Shown here: positions 9,260-18,244 of the stretch, in pieces
How positions within the stretch are numbered: the stretch's first letter is position 1
Layout of the letters: the number at the start of each line of letters is the position of its first letter
NCBI RefSeq assembly: GCF_003050835.1
Contig: NZ_QAOJ01000010.1
Span: 1 to 64,000 of the forward strand
DNA: 64,000 bases
Origin: Pseudomonas sp. GV071
GTDB lineage: Bacteria; Pseudomonadota; Gammaproteobacteria; Pseudomonadales; Pseudomonadaceae
Direction of reading: 5' to 3'
Translations under genes and position numbers: made by a program
The notes under the pieces: model-generated
What the model was told of the DNA's origin: nothing
Databases searched by the model: none
Seen by the model: the letters and a program-made list of their open reading frames with translations, nothing else

Positions 9260-10033
9260 TTAACTCCCCGCCTCCAACAAGTCATGCAACTCCACAAACT
9301 GCAGCGTCAACTTATGCTTGGGCTCCAGGAATATCAGCGGAACCGAAGCCTGGTGCGATTCGCGCATTTTCACCGAGCTGGTCAGGTACACCGGCAGCAC
9401 CGGCAATCCTTCGGCAATCAACTCATCCAGCAACTGCTGCGGCAGGCTGGCGCGGGCCTGGAACTGGTTAACCACGATGCCTTCGACTTCCAGGCCTTCG
9501 TTGTGGTCTTCCTTCAGTTCGTTGATCTCGCCAAGCAGGCCGTATAACGCCTGGCGGGAAAAGCTGTCGCAATCGAACGGGATAAGCACGCGATCAGCCG
9601 CGATCAGCGCCGAAACGGCATAGAAATTGAGTGCAGGCGGGGTGTCCAGGTAGATGCGATCGTAGTCCTCAGCCAAATCGTCGAGCAACTTACGCAGCTT
9701 GTTGATCTTGTGCTTGGCCTCAAGCTTGGGCTGCAGGTCGGCCAGCTCACGGGTGGCGGTGACCACATGCAGGTTATCGAACGGGGTTTCGTAGATATCC
9801 ACCTGGCCCTTTTTCGAGAAAGGGCCCGTGGACAAGGTCTGCTTGAAGAAATCGGCAATCCCCATGGGGATGTCTTCGCCGGTCAGGCCGGTCAGGTATT
9901 GCGTGGAGTTGGCCTGGGCATCCAGGTCGATCAGCAGGGTCCGGTAGCCCTGGCTGGCGCTCACTGCGGCCAGGTTGCAGGCAATGCTGGATTTCCCCAC
10001 GCCGCCTTTCTGGTTGAACACTACACGTCGCAT
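9260..10033 (-). CDS. ParA/Soj-family ATPase (orphan)
   Basis: A 257-residue ParA-type ATPase with a deviant Walker A motif (QKGGVGKSS, residues 8-16) right after the start. It also has LLIDLDAQAN and IYLDTPPAL for switch/Walker B functions. The frame is open far upstream, but ATG at 10033 follows a GAGGTGGGG site and gives the normal N-terminus (MRRVVFNQKGGVGK). No ParB-like gene or parS site was seen nearby. It is divergent from the APE operon. Its cargo is unknown. Confidence 0.88.
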   Translation of the reverse strand: MRRVVFNQKGGVGKSSIACNLAAVSASQGYRTLLIDLDAQANSTQYLTGLTGEDIPMGIADFFKQTLSTGPFSKKGQVDIYETPFDNLHVVTATRELADLQPKLEAKHKINKLRKLLDDLAEDYDRIYLDTPPALNFYAVSALIAADRVLIPFDCDSFSRQALYGLLGEINELKEDHNEGLEVEGIVVNQFQARASLPQQLLDELIAEGLPVLPVYLTSSVKMRESHQASVPLIFLEPKHKLTLQFVELHDLLEAGS

Positions 10034-10350
10034 ATCCCCACCTCGTCCTGAGCCTCGAATAGCCTGGGATTCTATGCAAAGCGCAGGGCCAGGGCGAGGT
10101 GCAGTATTGAACAGTGACCAGCGGCGCGGATATTTCGCCCAAACATGGGCAAAATAGCGCCCGCAATCCGCATCTGTAACCAATGTTTGCCTGTGCCCCG
10201 CCACGTCGGGATAATGCCGGCACTTTGCTATGGCGCTATTGCGGTTGTGCTTTCCCACAACGGCGAAGACAGCTGTTGCTGTCGGATAGACCTGGTCCCC
10301 GGAGCCAGGAACGATCGCCTCTTTTTTTACATGGACGCAAAAAGCAGCCG
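10034..10350. promoter_or_regulatory. Divergent intergenic region, parA / APE operon
   Basis: These 317 bp must hold the promoters of parA (minus) and of the whole APE operon (plus). I see no convincing -35/-10 or sigma-54 pair. A small hairpin GACAGC-TGTT-GCTGTC is at 10268-10283, about 70 bp before the first APE start codon, and an A/T-rich run precedes that start. Confidence 0.4.
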
Positions 10351-11079
10351 ATGCATTTTTCAATCGAACAATGGCGCGCCTGGGCCCCTGGCCTCGAGCA
10401 AGAAGCCGACTGGCAGGCCTGGAGCCTTCAGTCCGAGCCGCCTGCCGCCAGCGATTCGTTGCCCGATGTGAATTTTCTCCCGGCCATGCAGCGCCGCCGT
10501 CTGAGCCCCCTGGCGCGGATGGCATTCAGTGTCGCCTGGCCGCTGGCCGACGCCCATGGCGCGCCGCTGCCGCTGGTGTTTATGTCCCGCCATGGCGAAA
10601 CCCCACGCACCTTTGCCCTGCTCAGCGATGTCAGCGCCCAAGCGCCACTGTCGCCCACCCAATTCAGCCTGTCGGTGCACAACGCGATCATTGGCCAGTG
10701 GTCGATCATGCGCGGTGACACCAGTGAAATGACCGCCCTGGCCGGCGAAGGTGACGCGCTCGAGCACGCGATCATCGAAGCCCAACTGCTGCTCAACGAA
10801 GGCGCACCGGCCGTGCTGCTGGTGATTGCCGAAGACACCCCGCCCGCCGCCTACGCGCCGTGGATCACCGATGTGCCCTTCCCTTATGCCGTCGCGCTGT
10901 TACTCAAGCCCGGCCAGGAATGGCAGCTGCAGCTACAAGCAAACGCATCATCTGCCGATACAGCCACCGCAGAGTGGCCGCACGCACTTAACCTGGTTCG
11001 CGCCCTGAGTAACGGCGCAACCACCCTGGAGCATCGTTGGAGGAGTCGACAATGGAGCTGGCAACAGAACAGCGCCTGA
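10351..11079 (+). CDS. apeC: Chain-length-factor-like beta-ketoacyl synthase (APE cluster)
   Basis: A 242-residue protein of the beta-ketoacyl-synthase-like N-terminal family found at the start of aryl polyene clusters. It is about half the length of a true ketosynthase and I find no active-site Cys motif of the ACTS type. This fits a chain length factor that pairs with the ApeO ketosynthase, as described for Xenorhabdus. ATG at 10351 is the first in-frame start giving the family N-terminus (MHFSIEQWRAWAPGL). It overlaps the next gene by 28 bp. Confidence 0.8.
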   Translation: MHFSIEQWRAWAPGLEQEADWQAWSLQSEPPAASDSLPDVNFLPAMQRRRLSPLARMAFSVAWPLADAHGAPLPLVFMSRHGETPRTFALLSDVSAQAPLSPTQFSLSVHNAIIGQWSIMRGDTSEMTALAGEGDALEHAIIEAQLLLNEGAPAVLLVIAEDTPPAAYAPWITDVPFPYAVALLLKPGQEWQLQLQANASSADTATAEWPHALNLVRALSNGATTLEHRWRSRQWSWQQNSA

Positions 11080-11861
11080 GCCGTTACAGCGCGCCCTATT
11101 GGTGGCGCCTGATCGCCACTGCCCTGAGCTTCACCCTGTTTGGTGTGGGCGGCGTGTTTCTACGCATCGTGGTATTCCCGCTGCTGTCCTTGCTGCCGGG
11201 CGATGCCGTGGTGCGCCGCACCCGTGCCCGCGCCACGGTGAGTTGGACCTTCCGCGCTTTCGTCGAATTCATGCACCGCACCGGCGTGCTGACCTTCGAG
11301 GTGCAGGGCATCGAGCGCCTGGGCCGGCCCGGGCAGATCGTGATCGCCAACCACCCCTCGTTGATCGATGTGGTGGTACTGATCGCCTTTATCCGTGACG
11401 CCAACTGCGTGGTGAAACAGAGCCTATGGGACAACCCGTGCATGCGTGGGCCGATCCGCGCCGCTGAGTACATCAGCAACAGCGGCAGCATGGACATGCT
11501 CGACGAAACCTCCGACGCCCTGCGCGGTGGGCAAACCCTGATCGTGTTCCCCGAAGGCACCCGCACCACCCCGGGCCAGCCGCCGGAGTTCCACCGCGGC
11601 GCGGCGGCCATTGCCCTGCGCGGCGCCAGCATCGTCACCCCGGTGGTGATCAGCGTCACCCCCACGACCCTGACCAAGGCCGAGCCCTGGTACCGCATTC
11701 CGTCGCGGCGTTTTCACTTTCAGATGCGCGTCGGCGAGGATATCGACCCGCAGCAGTTCGCCGCCCACAGCTCGGCGCCAATCGCCTCGCGCAAACTCAA
11801 TGAACACCTGCACCAACACTTTATTAAGGAGCTCGCCAAAGATGAGCGATCTGCAGCTTGA
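11052..11861 (+). CDS. 1-acyl-glycerol-3-phosphate-type acyltransferase (APE cluster)
   Basis: A 269-residue PlsC-family acyltransferase with one or two N-terminal membrane helices. The HX4D motif is NHPSLID (His near residue 100) and the second motif is FPEGTRT near 166-172. GGAGGAG 5 bp before the ATG fixes the start. In APE clusters this protein (ApeD position) probably helps attach the polyene to a lipid anchor. That role is inferred. Confidence 0.9.
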   Translation: MELATEQRLSRYSAPYWWRLIATALSFTLFGVGGVFLRIVVFPLLSLLPGDAVVRRTRARATVSWTFRAFVEFMHRTGVLTFEVQGIERLGRPGQIVIANHPSLIDVVVLIAFIRDANCVVKQSLWDNPCMRGPIRAAEYISNSGSMDMLDETSDALRGGQTLIVFPEGTRTTPGQPPEFHRGAAAIALRGASIVTPVVISVTPTTLTKAEPWYRIPSRRFHFQMRVGEDIDPQQFAAHSSAPIASRKLNEHLHQHFIKELAKDERSAA

Positions 11862-12102
11862 AATAAAAAACCTGATCATCGAGGCCCTGGGCCTTGAAGA
11901 CATCGGCCCCGACGATATCGACGCCGACATGGCACTGTTCGGCGAAGGCCTTGGCCTGGACTCGGTCGACGCCCTGGAACTGGGCCTGGCGATCCAGAAG
12001 CGCTTCGGTTTCAAGATCGATGCCGACGCCAAAGACACCCGCAAGCATTTTGCCAACGTGGCCAGCCTCGCTGTGTTCGTGTCCGCACAGCAAGCCGCGT
12101 AA
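11842..12102 (+). CDS. apeE: Acyl carrier protein 1 (APE cluster)
   Basis: An 86-residue ACP with the phosphopantetheine site GLDSVDALEL (Ser near residue 41). It should carry the growing aryl polyene chain. AAGGAGCTC upstream of ATG 11842 decides the start inside the longer frame. It overlaps the acyltransferase by 20 bp. Confidence 0.93.
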   Translation: MSDLQLEIKNLIIEALGLEDIGPDDIDADMALFGEGLGLDSVDALELGLAIQKRFGFKIDADAKDTRKHFANVASLAVFVSAQQAA

Positions 12103-12113
12103 GAGAGACCACC

Positions 12114-12371
12114 ATGCAAAACCGTGACGAAATTTTCAGCACCCTGCGCGAGTCGCTAGTCGAACTGTTCGAACTCGAACCCGAGCGCGTCACCCTGGAA
12201 GCCAACCTGTACCAGGACCTGGAAATCGACAGCATCGACGCGGTCGATCTGATCGACCACATCAAACGCAAAACCGGCAAGAAACTCGCCGCCGAAGACT
12301 TCAAGGCCGTGCGTACCGTCGGTGACGTGGTCGAGGCGGTGTTCCGCCTGGTCAACGCACCCGCTGCATGA
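12114..12371 (+). CDS. apeF: Acyl carrier protein 2 (APE cluster)
   Basis: An 85-residue ACP with the attachment site EIDSIDAVDLI (Ser near residue 40). It begins 11 bp after the first ACP. Two adjacent, divergent ACPs are a hallmark of APE clusters, where one is thought to be loaded with the aryl starter and the other to serve elongation. Which does which cannot be told here. Confidence 0.93.
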   Translation: MQNRDEIFSTLRESLVELFELEPERVTLEANLYQDLEIDSIDAVDLIDHIKRKTGKKLAAEDFKAVRTVGDVVEAVFRLVNAPAA

Positions 12372-12393
12372 TGCCCGCTTCGATGCTCGCGTT

Positions 12394-12939
12394 ATGAACC
12401 GCCTGATTGGCCTGGTGCTGCTGGTGGCCGGGCTGGCCTACCCATTCGCGGTGTATTACGGCCAGCAGCACCTGGCGCCGCGTTTCTTCGCCCTGCTGCT
12501 GGGCGGGCTGTGGCTGGCGCGTTTCCTCGCCCAGGGGCAGAAGCCCGGCAGCCGCGGCATGGCCATCGCGGCCCTGAGCTTTTGTGTGCTGCTGGGCCTG
12601 GTCGACAGCCCGACACTGCTGCGCTGGTACCCGGCACTGATCAGCCTGTTTGGCCTGGCGCTGTTCGGCCTCAGCCTGAAATACGGCCCGCCGATGGTCG
12701 AGCGCCTGGCGCGGCTGCGTGAGCCGGAGTTACCCGAGGTGGCGATTGCCTATACCCGGCAAGTGACCAAGGTGTGGGTCGGGTTCTTTCTGTTCAATGC
12801 CGCGCTGGTGAGCGCGTTGACCCTGTGGGCGCCACTGAGCTGGTGGACGCTGTACACCGGGCTGATTTCCTACGTTTTGATGGGCATGTTGTTCGCCGCT
12901 GAATGGCTGGTGCGCCAACGTGTGCGAGGCCATGTATGA
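12394..12939 (+). CDS. COG4648-type inner membrane protein (APE cluster)
   Basis: A 181-residue, mostly hydrophobic protein with about four to six membrane helices. It begins MNRLIGLVLLVAGLAYPFAVYYG and has a cytosolic-looking Arg/Glu-rich loop (MVERLARLREPELPEV). The frame is open further upstream, but ATG 12394 is the first start giving a membrane-insertion N-terminus. It is found at this place (ApeG position) in APE clusters and its function is unknown. It overlaps the ligase gene by 4 bp. Confidence 0.8.
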   Translation: MNRLIGLVLLVAGLAYPFAVYYGQQHLAPRFFALLLGGLWLARFLAQGQKPGSRGMAIAALSFCVLLGLVDSPTLLRWYPALISLFGLALFGLSLKYGPPMVERLARLREPELPEVAIAYTRQVTKVWVGFFLFNAALVSALTLWAPLSWWTLYTGLISYVLMGMLFAAEWLVRQRVRGHV

Positions 12940-14621
12940 GTAAGTGGATTGACCTGCAGCACCTGCTCAATCCGGTGCTGGAGCGCCCGGTTACCCTGGA
13001 GCCGGCGCTGCTGCATGCCGACCTGTGCGTACAGGCCCTGAGCCTGGCCGCCGGCCTGCAGGCGCGCGGCGTGCGTAACCTGGCCGTGCACCTGGAAGAC
13101 AGCGGCGAGCTGGCCATCGCCCTGCTTGGCGCCTGGCGTGCCGGTGTGCGCGTGCTATTGCCGGCCGACCTGCAAGCGCAGAGCCGCGAGCGCCTGGCGC
13201 CCCATGTCGACCTGTGGATAACCGAGCAGGACGGCGATGCCAGCCTGAGCGAGTTGTACGCCGAACCGCTGCCAGCTGCCGCGCTGGACCTGGATTTTGT
13301 TGGCCTGACCTTGTGCACCTCCGGCTCCAGTGGCGAGCCCAAGCTGATCGACAAAACCCTGCGGCAGATGCACGCCGAGGTGCTGGCCCTGGAAACCTTG
13401 TGGGGCGAAGAACTGGGCGATGCGGTGATCGTCGGTAGCGTTGCCGCGCAACATATCTATGGCCTGCTGTTCCGCGTGCTCTGGCCGCTGTGTGCCGGCC
13501 GGGTGTTCGTGCGCCGCGCCCAACCGTTCCCGGAAGACCTGCAACGCTGGAGCCTGGCCCAGCCAAACTTCGCCTGGATCGCCAGCCCGGCCCTGCTCAA
13601 GCGCATGGGCGACAACCTCGACTGGCCGGCACTCGGCCGTGTGCGCCGGGTGTTTTCCTCCGGCGGCGCACTGCCGGCAGACACCGCTGCGCAGCTGGGC
13701 GATTTGCTCGGCCAACTGCCGACCGAGATTTTCGGCAGTTCGGAAACCGGTGGCATCGCCTGGCGCCAAGGCGGTTCGCTGTGGCAGCCGTTTGCCGACG
13801 TCGAGCTGGGCCTGAACGAGGAAGGCGCGCTGTTCATTCGCTCGCCGTACCTGGCCGCCGGCCACACCGAACAGACCGCCGATGGCGCCACCCTGCACGC
13901 CGATGGCCGCTTCGAGTTGCTCGGGCGCCTGGACCGCATCGTCAAGCTGGAAGAAAAACGCATCTCCCTGCCCATGCTCGAACAGGCGCTGGCCAGTCAC
14001 CCGTGGGTGGCCGACGCACGGTTTGGCGTGGTGCAGGACAAGCGCGCCTCGATCGGCGCCCTGGTCGCCCTGAATGACGCCGGCCTGCATGCCTTGCGCA
14101 ACCAGGGCCGCCGTGCGCTCACCGACAGCCTGCGCCAGCACCTCAGCCCGCACTGCATCGCCCTGGCCTTGCCACGCCGCTGGCGCCTGGTGCGCCACCT
14201 GCCACTGAACGCCCAGGGAAAACTGCCCCAGGCCGTGCTTGAGCAGGTGCTGTACGCGCCGCGCACGTTGCTGCCGGAAGTGGTCAGCCAGCGCGAAGAA
14301 AATGGCGAGTGGCACCTGGAGCTCGACGTGCCATTGGACCTCGCGCATTTCAGTGGTCACTTCCCGCGCACGCCGATTTTGCCCGGCGTGGTGCAGGTGG
14401 ATTGGGCGCAAACCCTGGCCCGCGGCTTCATGGATTTGCCGCAGCGCTTCTGCGGCATGGAAGTGTTGAAGTTCCAGCAACTGGCGCGCCCCGGCGACCG
14501 CCTGCAGCTGCACCTGCGCTTTGATGCCGAACGCGGCAAGTTGTACTTCAGCTACCGCAATGGCGAGGCCGCCTGCTCGTCCGGGCGCATTCTGCTGGAG
14601 GCTGCCCGTGTCCCAGCCTGA
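12936..14621 (+). CDS. Fused aryl-acid AMP-ligase / hotdog dehydratase (ApeH-ApeI)
   Basis: A 561-residue two-domain protein. Residues 1 to about 445 form an acyl-adenylate ligase. Its motifs are TSGSSGEPK near 127-136, FGSSETGG near 266, [15 protein letters not shown] near 329, and the C-terminal Lys in LNAQGK near 424. Residues about 450-561 form a FabA/FabZ-like hotdog domain ([21 protein letters not shown]), the ApeI-type dehydratase. The ligase should load a 4-hydroxycinnamoyl- or benzoyl-type starter onto an ACP. The second domain should dehydrate with ApeP. As I recall, these are separate genes in E. coli and Xenorhabdus clusters. Confidence 0.87.
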   Translation: MSKWIDLQHLLNPVLERPVTLEPALLHADLCVQALSLAAGLQARGVRNLAVHLEDSGELAIALLGAWRAGVRVLLPADLQAQSRERLAPHVDLWITEQDGDASLSELYAEPLPAAALDLDFVGLTLCTSGSSGEPKLIDKTLRQMHAEVLALETLWGEELGDAVIVGSVAAQHIYGLLFRVLWPLCAGRVFVRRAQPFPEDLQRWSLAQPNFAWIASPALLKRMGDNLDWPALGRVRRVFSSGGALPADTAAQLGDLLGQLPTEIFGSSETGGIAWRQGGSLWQPFADVELGLNEEGALFIRSPYLAAGHTEQTADGATLHADGRFELLGRLDRIVKLEEKRISLPMLEQALASHPWVADARFGVVQDKRASIGALVALNDAGLHALRNQGRRALTDSLRQHLSPHCIALALPRRWRLVRHLPLNAQGKLPQAVLEQVLYAPRTLLPEVVSQREENGEWHLELDVPLDLAHFSGHFPRTPILPGVVQVDWAQTLARGFMDLPQRFCGMEVLKFQQLARPGDRLQLHLRFDAERGKLYFSYRNGEAACSSGRILLEAARVPA

Positions 14622-15369
14622 TTCTCCCGCACAGGCGCACGCCGTCTGCGCGGTGATCCCGGTGTATAACCACGAGCATGCGTTGCCTGCGGTGGTCGAT
14701 GCGCTGCGCGCTGCGGGCTTGCCCTGTGTGCTGGTCAACGATGCCTCGAGCCCGGAATGCACGGTGGTGATCGACCAACTCGGTGAACAGGCCGACACCT
14801 ACGTGGTGCACCTGCCGGTCAACCAGGGCAAGGGCGGTGCGGTGATGGCCGGGTTGCGCGAGGCGGCCAAACTGGGCTTCAGCCACGCCTTGCAGGTGGA
14901 CGCCGATGGCCAGCACGACCTGGAAAACCTGCGCCTGTTTCTGCAGCAGTCCAAGGACCAGCCGCAGACCCTGATCTGCGGTTATCCCCAGTACGATCAC
15001 AGCGTGCCCAAGGGCCGTTTGTATGCGCGCTACCTCACCCATGTGTGGGTGTGGATCAATAGCCTGTCGCTGCAGATCCGCGACTCCATGTGCGGCTTTC
15101 GCATCTACCCGTTGGCGCCGACCCTGGCGCTGATCAACGCGGTGAACATCGGCAAGCGCATGGATTTCGACACCGAAATTCTGGTCCGCCTGAGCTGGCG
15201 CAATCAGCCCATGAGCTGGGTGCCGATCAAGGTGCATTACCCGCAGGATGGCCTGTCGCATTTCCGCCTGCTGCTGGACAACGTGCTGATCTCGAAAATG
15301 CACGCCAAGCTGTTCTTCGGCATGCTCTGGCGCTCGCCGGCGATCCTCACCCGGAGGCTGCTGGCATGA
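14608..15369 (+). CDS. Family 2 glycosyltransferase (APE cluster)
   Basis: A 253-residue dolichyl-phosphate-mannose-synthase-like GT2. Motifs are VIPVYNHEHALP, NDASSP and a DXD-type VDADGQHD near residue 98. The start is GTG 14608, overlapping the preceding gene by 14 bp and preceded by GGAG. No C-terminal membrane domain is seen. It probably adds a sugar to the polyene head group or its lipid anchor (inferred). The next gene is an acyltransferase that in other APE clusters is fused to this domain. Confidence 0.85.
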   Translation: MSQPDSPAQAHAVCAVIPVYNHEHALPAVVDALRAAGLPCVLVNDASSPECTVVIDQLGEQADTYVVHLPVNQGKGGAVMAGLREAAKLGFSHALQVDADGQHDLENLRLFLQQSKDQPQTLICGYPQYDHSVPKGRLYARYLTHVWVWINSLSLQIRDSMCGFRIYPLAPTLALINAVNIGKRMDFDTEILVRLSWRNQPMSWVPIKVHYPQDGLSHFRLLLDNVLISKMHAKLFFGMLWRSPAILTRRLLA

Positions 15370-16289
15370 GTAGCGGGCACTGGGCCAAGCACAACGAGCG
15401 CGGCAGCTACCTGCTGATGAGCTTCACCGCCTGGCTGGCGCGTAACCTCGGCCGCCGGGTGTTGAGCCCGCTGCTGCACCTGATCGTGCTGTATTTCTAT
15501 GTTGCTGGCCGCAGCGCCCGTCACAGCGTGCGCGAGTACCAGCAGCGCCTCGCCGACTGGAGCGGCAGAACCGACCTGCAGCCAACCCGGCGCTCGGTGT
15601 TCAACCAGTTCATGGCCTTTGCCGACACCCTGCTGGACAAGCTCGACGTGTGGAGCGGGCGCCTGGGCCTGGAGCAGATCACCCTGCTCGATGCCGAGGA
15701 TATCCGCGGCAAGCTGCACCGCGAGAAACGCGGGCAGATGCTGGTCGGCGCGCACCTGGGCAACCTCGAGGTGTGCCGCGCCCTGGCCGAGCTCGGCGAA
15801 AAAGTGCAGATGAATGTGCTGGTGCACACCAAGCACGCCGAGCAGTTCAACCGCTTGCTGAACCAGGCCGGCGCCAGCCATTTGCGCCTGATCCAGGTCA
15901 GCGAACTGGACGCCGCCATCATGCTGCAACTCAGCCAGCGCCTGGAGCGCGGCGAGTGGCTGGCAATTGCCGGCGACCGCGTGCCGCTGCATGGCGGCCG
16001 CCGCGCACGGGTGAATTTTCTTGGCCAGCCGGCCGACCTGCCGCAAGGCCCGTGGCTGCTGGCGGGGCTGCTGCAATGCCCGATCAATTTGCTCTTCTGT
16101 CTGAAAATCGATGGCCGTTACCAGGTCACCCTCGAACCCTTCGCTGAGCGCATCGAGTGGCGCCGCAGCGATCGCGAGCAGGTGATTGCCGGTCACGCCC
16201 AAGCCTATGCCGAGCGGCTGGCGCACTACTGCCTGAAGGCGCCGCAGCAATGGTTCAACTTCTTCCCTTTCTGGATTGCCCATGACTAA
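15366..16289 (+). CDS. LpxL/HtrB-like acyltransferase (APE cluster)
   Basis: A 307-residue lipid-A-acyltransferase-like protein with an N-terminal hydrophobic segment (VLSPLLHLIVLYFYVAG). It has an HX4E catalytic motif, AHLGNLE, with His near 131 and Glu near 136, and a GDRVPLHGG block near 201. It overlaps the glycosyltransferase by ATGA and the ammonia-lyase by 8 bp. It probably transfers an acyl group in assembling the lipid anchor of the pigment. Confidence 0.85.
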   Translation: MSSGHWAKHNERGSYLLMSFTAWLARNLGRRVLSPLLHLIVLYFYVAGRSARHSVREYQQRLADWSGRTDLQPTRRSVFNQFMAFADTLLDKLDVWSGRLGLEQITLLDAEDIRGKLHREKRGQMLVGAHLGNLEVCRALAELGEKVQMNVLVHTKHAEQFNRLLNQAGASHLRLIQVSELDAAIMLQLSQRLERGEWLAIAGDRVPLHGGRRARVNFLGQPADLPQGPWLLAGLLQCPINLLFCLKIDGRYQVTLEPFAERIEWRRSDREQVIAGHAQAYAERLAHYCLKAPQQWFNFFPFWIAHD

Positions 16290-17829
16290 CACCCACGCCC
16301 CCGTCGTCGTGTTCGGCGCCCAACCGCTCAGCATCGAGCAGGTCGTGAACCTGGCCGAACAGCGCAGCCCGACCGCCCTGCAAAGCGACAACGGGTTCCG
16401 CCAGCGCATCGCCAAAGGCGCGCAGTTCCTCGACTCGCTGCTGGACAAGGAAGGCGTGATCTACGGCGTGACCACCGGTTACGGCGACTCCTGCGTAGTC
16501 GCCGTGCCGCTGGAACACGTGGAAGCGCTGCCCCGGCACCTGTTCACCTTCCACGGTTGCGGCCTGGGCAAACTGCTCGACCCGGTCGCCACCCGCGCGG
16601 TGCTGGCGGCGCGTTTGCAGTCGCTGTGCCAAGGCGTGTCCGGGGTGCGCATCGAACTGCTCGAACGCCTGCAAGCGTTCCTCGACCACGACGTGCTGCC
16701 GCTGATTCCGGAAGAAGGGTCGGTGGGCGCCAGTGGCGACCTCACCCCGCTGTCGTATGTCGCCGCCACCCTCACCGGCGTGCGCGACGTGCTGTACAAG
16801 GGCGAAGTGCGCAGCGCCGCTGAGGTGCACGCCGAGCTCGATTGGCAGCCGCTGACCCTGCGCCCGAAAGAGGCCCTGGCCTTGATGAACGGCACCGCGG
16901 TGATGACCGGCCTGGCCTGCCTGGCCTATTCGCGCGCCGACTACCTGCTGCAACTGGCCACCCGCATCACCGCGCTGAACGTGGTGGCGCTGCAAGGCAA
17001 CCCGGAGCACTTCGACGAGCGTCTGTTCGCCGCCAAACCGCACCCGGGGCAAACCCAGGTGGCCGCCTGGCTGCGCAAAGACCTGGCCATCGACGCGCCA
17101 ACCGCACCGCTGCACCGCCTGCAAGACCGCTACTCGCTGCGCTGCGCGCCGCACGTACTCGGGGTATTGGCCGACAGCCTGGGCTGGCTGCGCCAGTTCA
17201 TCGAAATTGAACTGAACAGCGCCAACGACAACCCGATCATCGACGCCGAGGCCGAGCGCGTGCTGCACGGCGGGCACTTCTATGGCGGGCACATTGCCTT
17301 TGCCATGGACGGCCTGAAAAACCTGGTGGCCAACGTCGCCGACCTGCTCGACCGTCAGCTCGCGCTGCTGGTCGACACCCGCTACAACCACGGCCTGCCG
17401 AGCAACCTCTCCGGCGCCCCGGCGCACACCGCGATGATCAACCACGGCTTCAAGGCCGTGCAGATCGGCGCCAGTGCCTGGACCGCCGAAGCGCTGAAAA
17501 ACAGCATGCCGGCCAGCGTGTTCTCGCGCTCCACCGAATGCCACAACCAGGACAAAGTCAGCATGGGCACCATCGCCGCGCGCGATGCCCTGCGCAGCCT
17601 GGAGCTGACCGAACAGGTCGCCGCCGCCACCCTGATCGCCGCCAACCAGGGCGTCTGGCTGCGCGGCCATGAAGAAGACGCGCGACCGCTGCCGCCCTCC
17701 TTGGCCGCCATGCACCAGCAACTGGGCGAAGACTTCCCGCCGGTGATCGAGGACCGCGCCCTGGAGCGTGAACTGCGCCTGTGCCTGACCCGCATCCGTA
17801 GCCGCCACTGGAGCCTGTATGCGCAGTAA
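16282..17829 (+). CDS. MIO-type aromatic amino acid ammonia-lyase (HAL/TAL family)
   Basis: A 515-residue lyase with the self-processing Ala-Ser-Gly triad at residues 150-152 (GASGDLTPLSY), which forms the MIO cofactor. The catalytic Tyr is at 67 (TTGYGDS). In APE clusters this enzyme makes the cinnamate-type starter from tyrosine or phenylalanine. At the selectivity position it reads Phe90-His91. This is neither the Ser-His of histidine lyases, the His-Leu of tyrosine lyases nor the Phe-Leu of phenylalanine lyases, so the substrate stays open. Its location excludes a hut operon role. Confidence 0.92.
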   Translation: MTNTHAPVVVFGAQPLSIEQVVNLAEQRSPTALQSDNGFRQRIAKGAQFLDSLLDKEGVIYGVTTGYGDSCVVAVPLEHVEALPRHLFTFHGCGLGKLLDPVATRAVLAARLQSLCQGVSGVRIELLERLQAFLDHDVLPLIPEEGSVGASGDLTPLSYVAATLTGVRDVLYKGEVRSAAEVHAELDWQPLTLRPKEALALMNGTAVMTGLACLAYSRADYLLQLATRITALNVVALQGNPEHFDERLFAAKPHPGQTQVAAWLRKDLAIDAPTAPLHRLQDRYSLRCAPHVLGVLADSLGWLRQFIEIELNSANDNPIIDAEAERVLHGGHFYGGHIAFAMDGLKNLVANVADLLDRQLALLVDTRYNHGLPSNLSGAPAHTAMINHGFKAVQIGASAWTAEALKNSMPASVFSRSTECHNQDKVSMGTIAARDALRSLELTEQVAAATLIAANQGVWLRGHEEDARPLPPSLAAMHQQLGEDFPPVIEDRALERELRLCLTRIRSRHWSLYAQ

Positions 17830-18244
17830 TGGGGTGATCCAGGCCGAGGTGGAAATCCTCGTACCGTTCTTCGACGTCGACATGATGGAAGTGGTCTGGC
17901 ACGGCCACTACGTCAAGTACCTGGAAGTGGCGCGCTGTGCCCTGCTGGACAAGATCGGCCACAACTACGCCAACATGCGCGACGCCGGTTACGCCTGGCC
18001 GATCATCGACCTGCAGCTGCGCTATATGCGCGGCGCCAAGTTCGGCCAGCGCCTCACCGTGCGCGCCGACCTGGTGGAGTGGGAGAACCGCCTGAAGATC
18101 AACTACCTGATCACCGACGCCGAAAGCGGCGAGCGCATGACCCGCGCCAGCAGCGTGCAGGTGGCGGTGGAAATCGCCAGCCTGGAAATGCAATTGGCCT
18201 CGCCCACTGTGTTCGTCCAAGCCGTGCAGCGGGCCATCGCATGA
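17819..18244 (+). CDS. YbgC-like acyl-CoA/ACP thioesterase (APE cluster)
   Basis: A 141-residue 4-hydroxybenzoyl-CoA-thioesterase-type hotdog protein. The motif FFDVDMMEVVWHGHYVKYLE near residues 18-37 holds the acidic catalytic residue. It may release or proofread ACP-bound chains. It overlaps the lyase by 11 bp and the LolA-like gene by 4 bp, so it is translationally coupled. Confidence 0.9.
   Translation: MRSNGVIQAEVEILVPFFDVDMMEVVWHGHYVKYLEVARCALLDKIGHNYANMRDAGYAWPIIDLQLRYMRGAKFGQRLTVRADLVEWENRLKINYLITDAESGERMTRASSVQVAVEIASLEMQLASPTVFVQAVQRAIA

Noticed and set aside
16255-17883. 542-residue minus-strand ORF opposite the ammonia-lyase
   Set aside because: Antisense shadow. The plus frame has the MIO triad and overlapping start/stop junctions.
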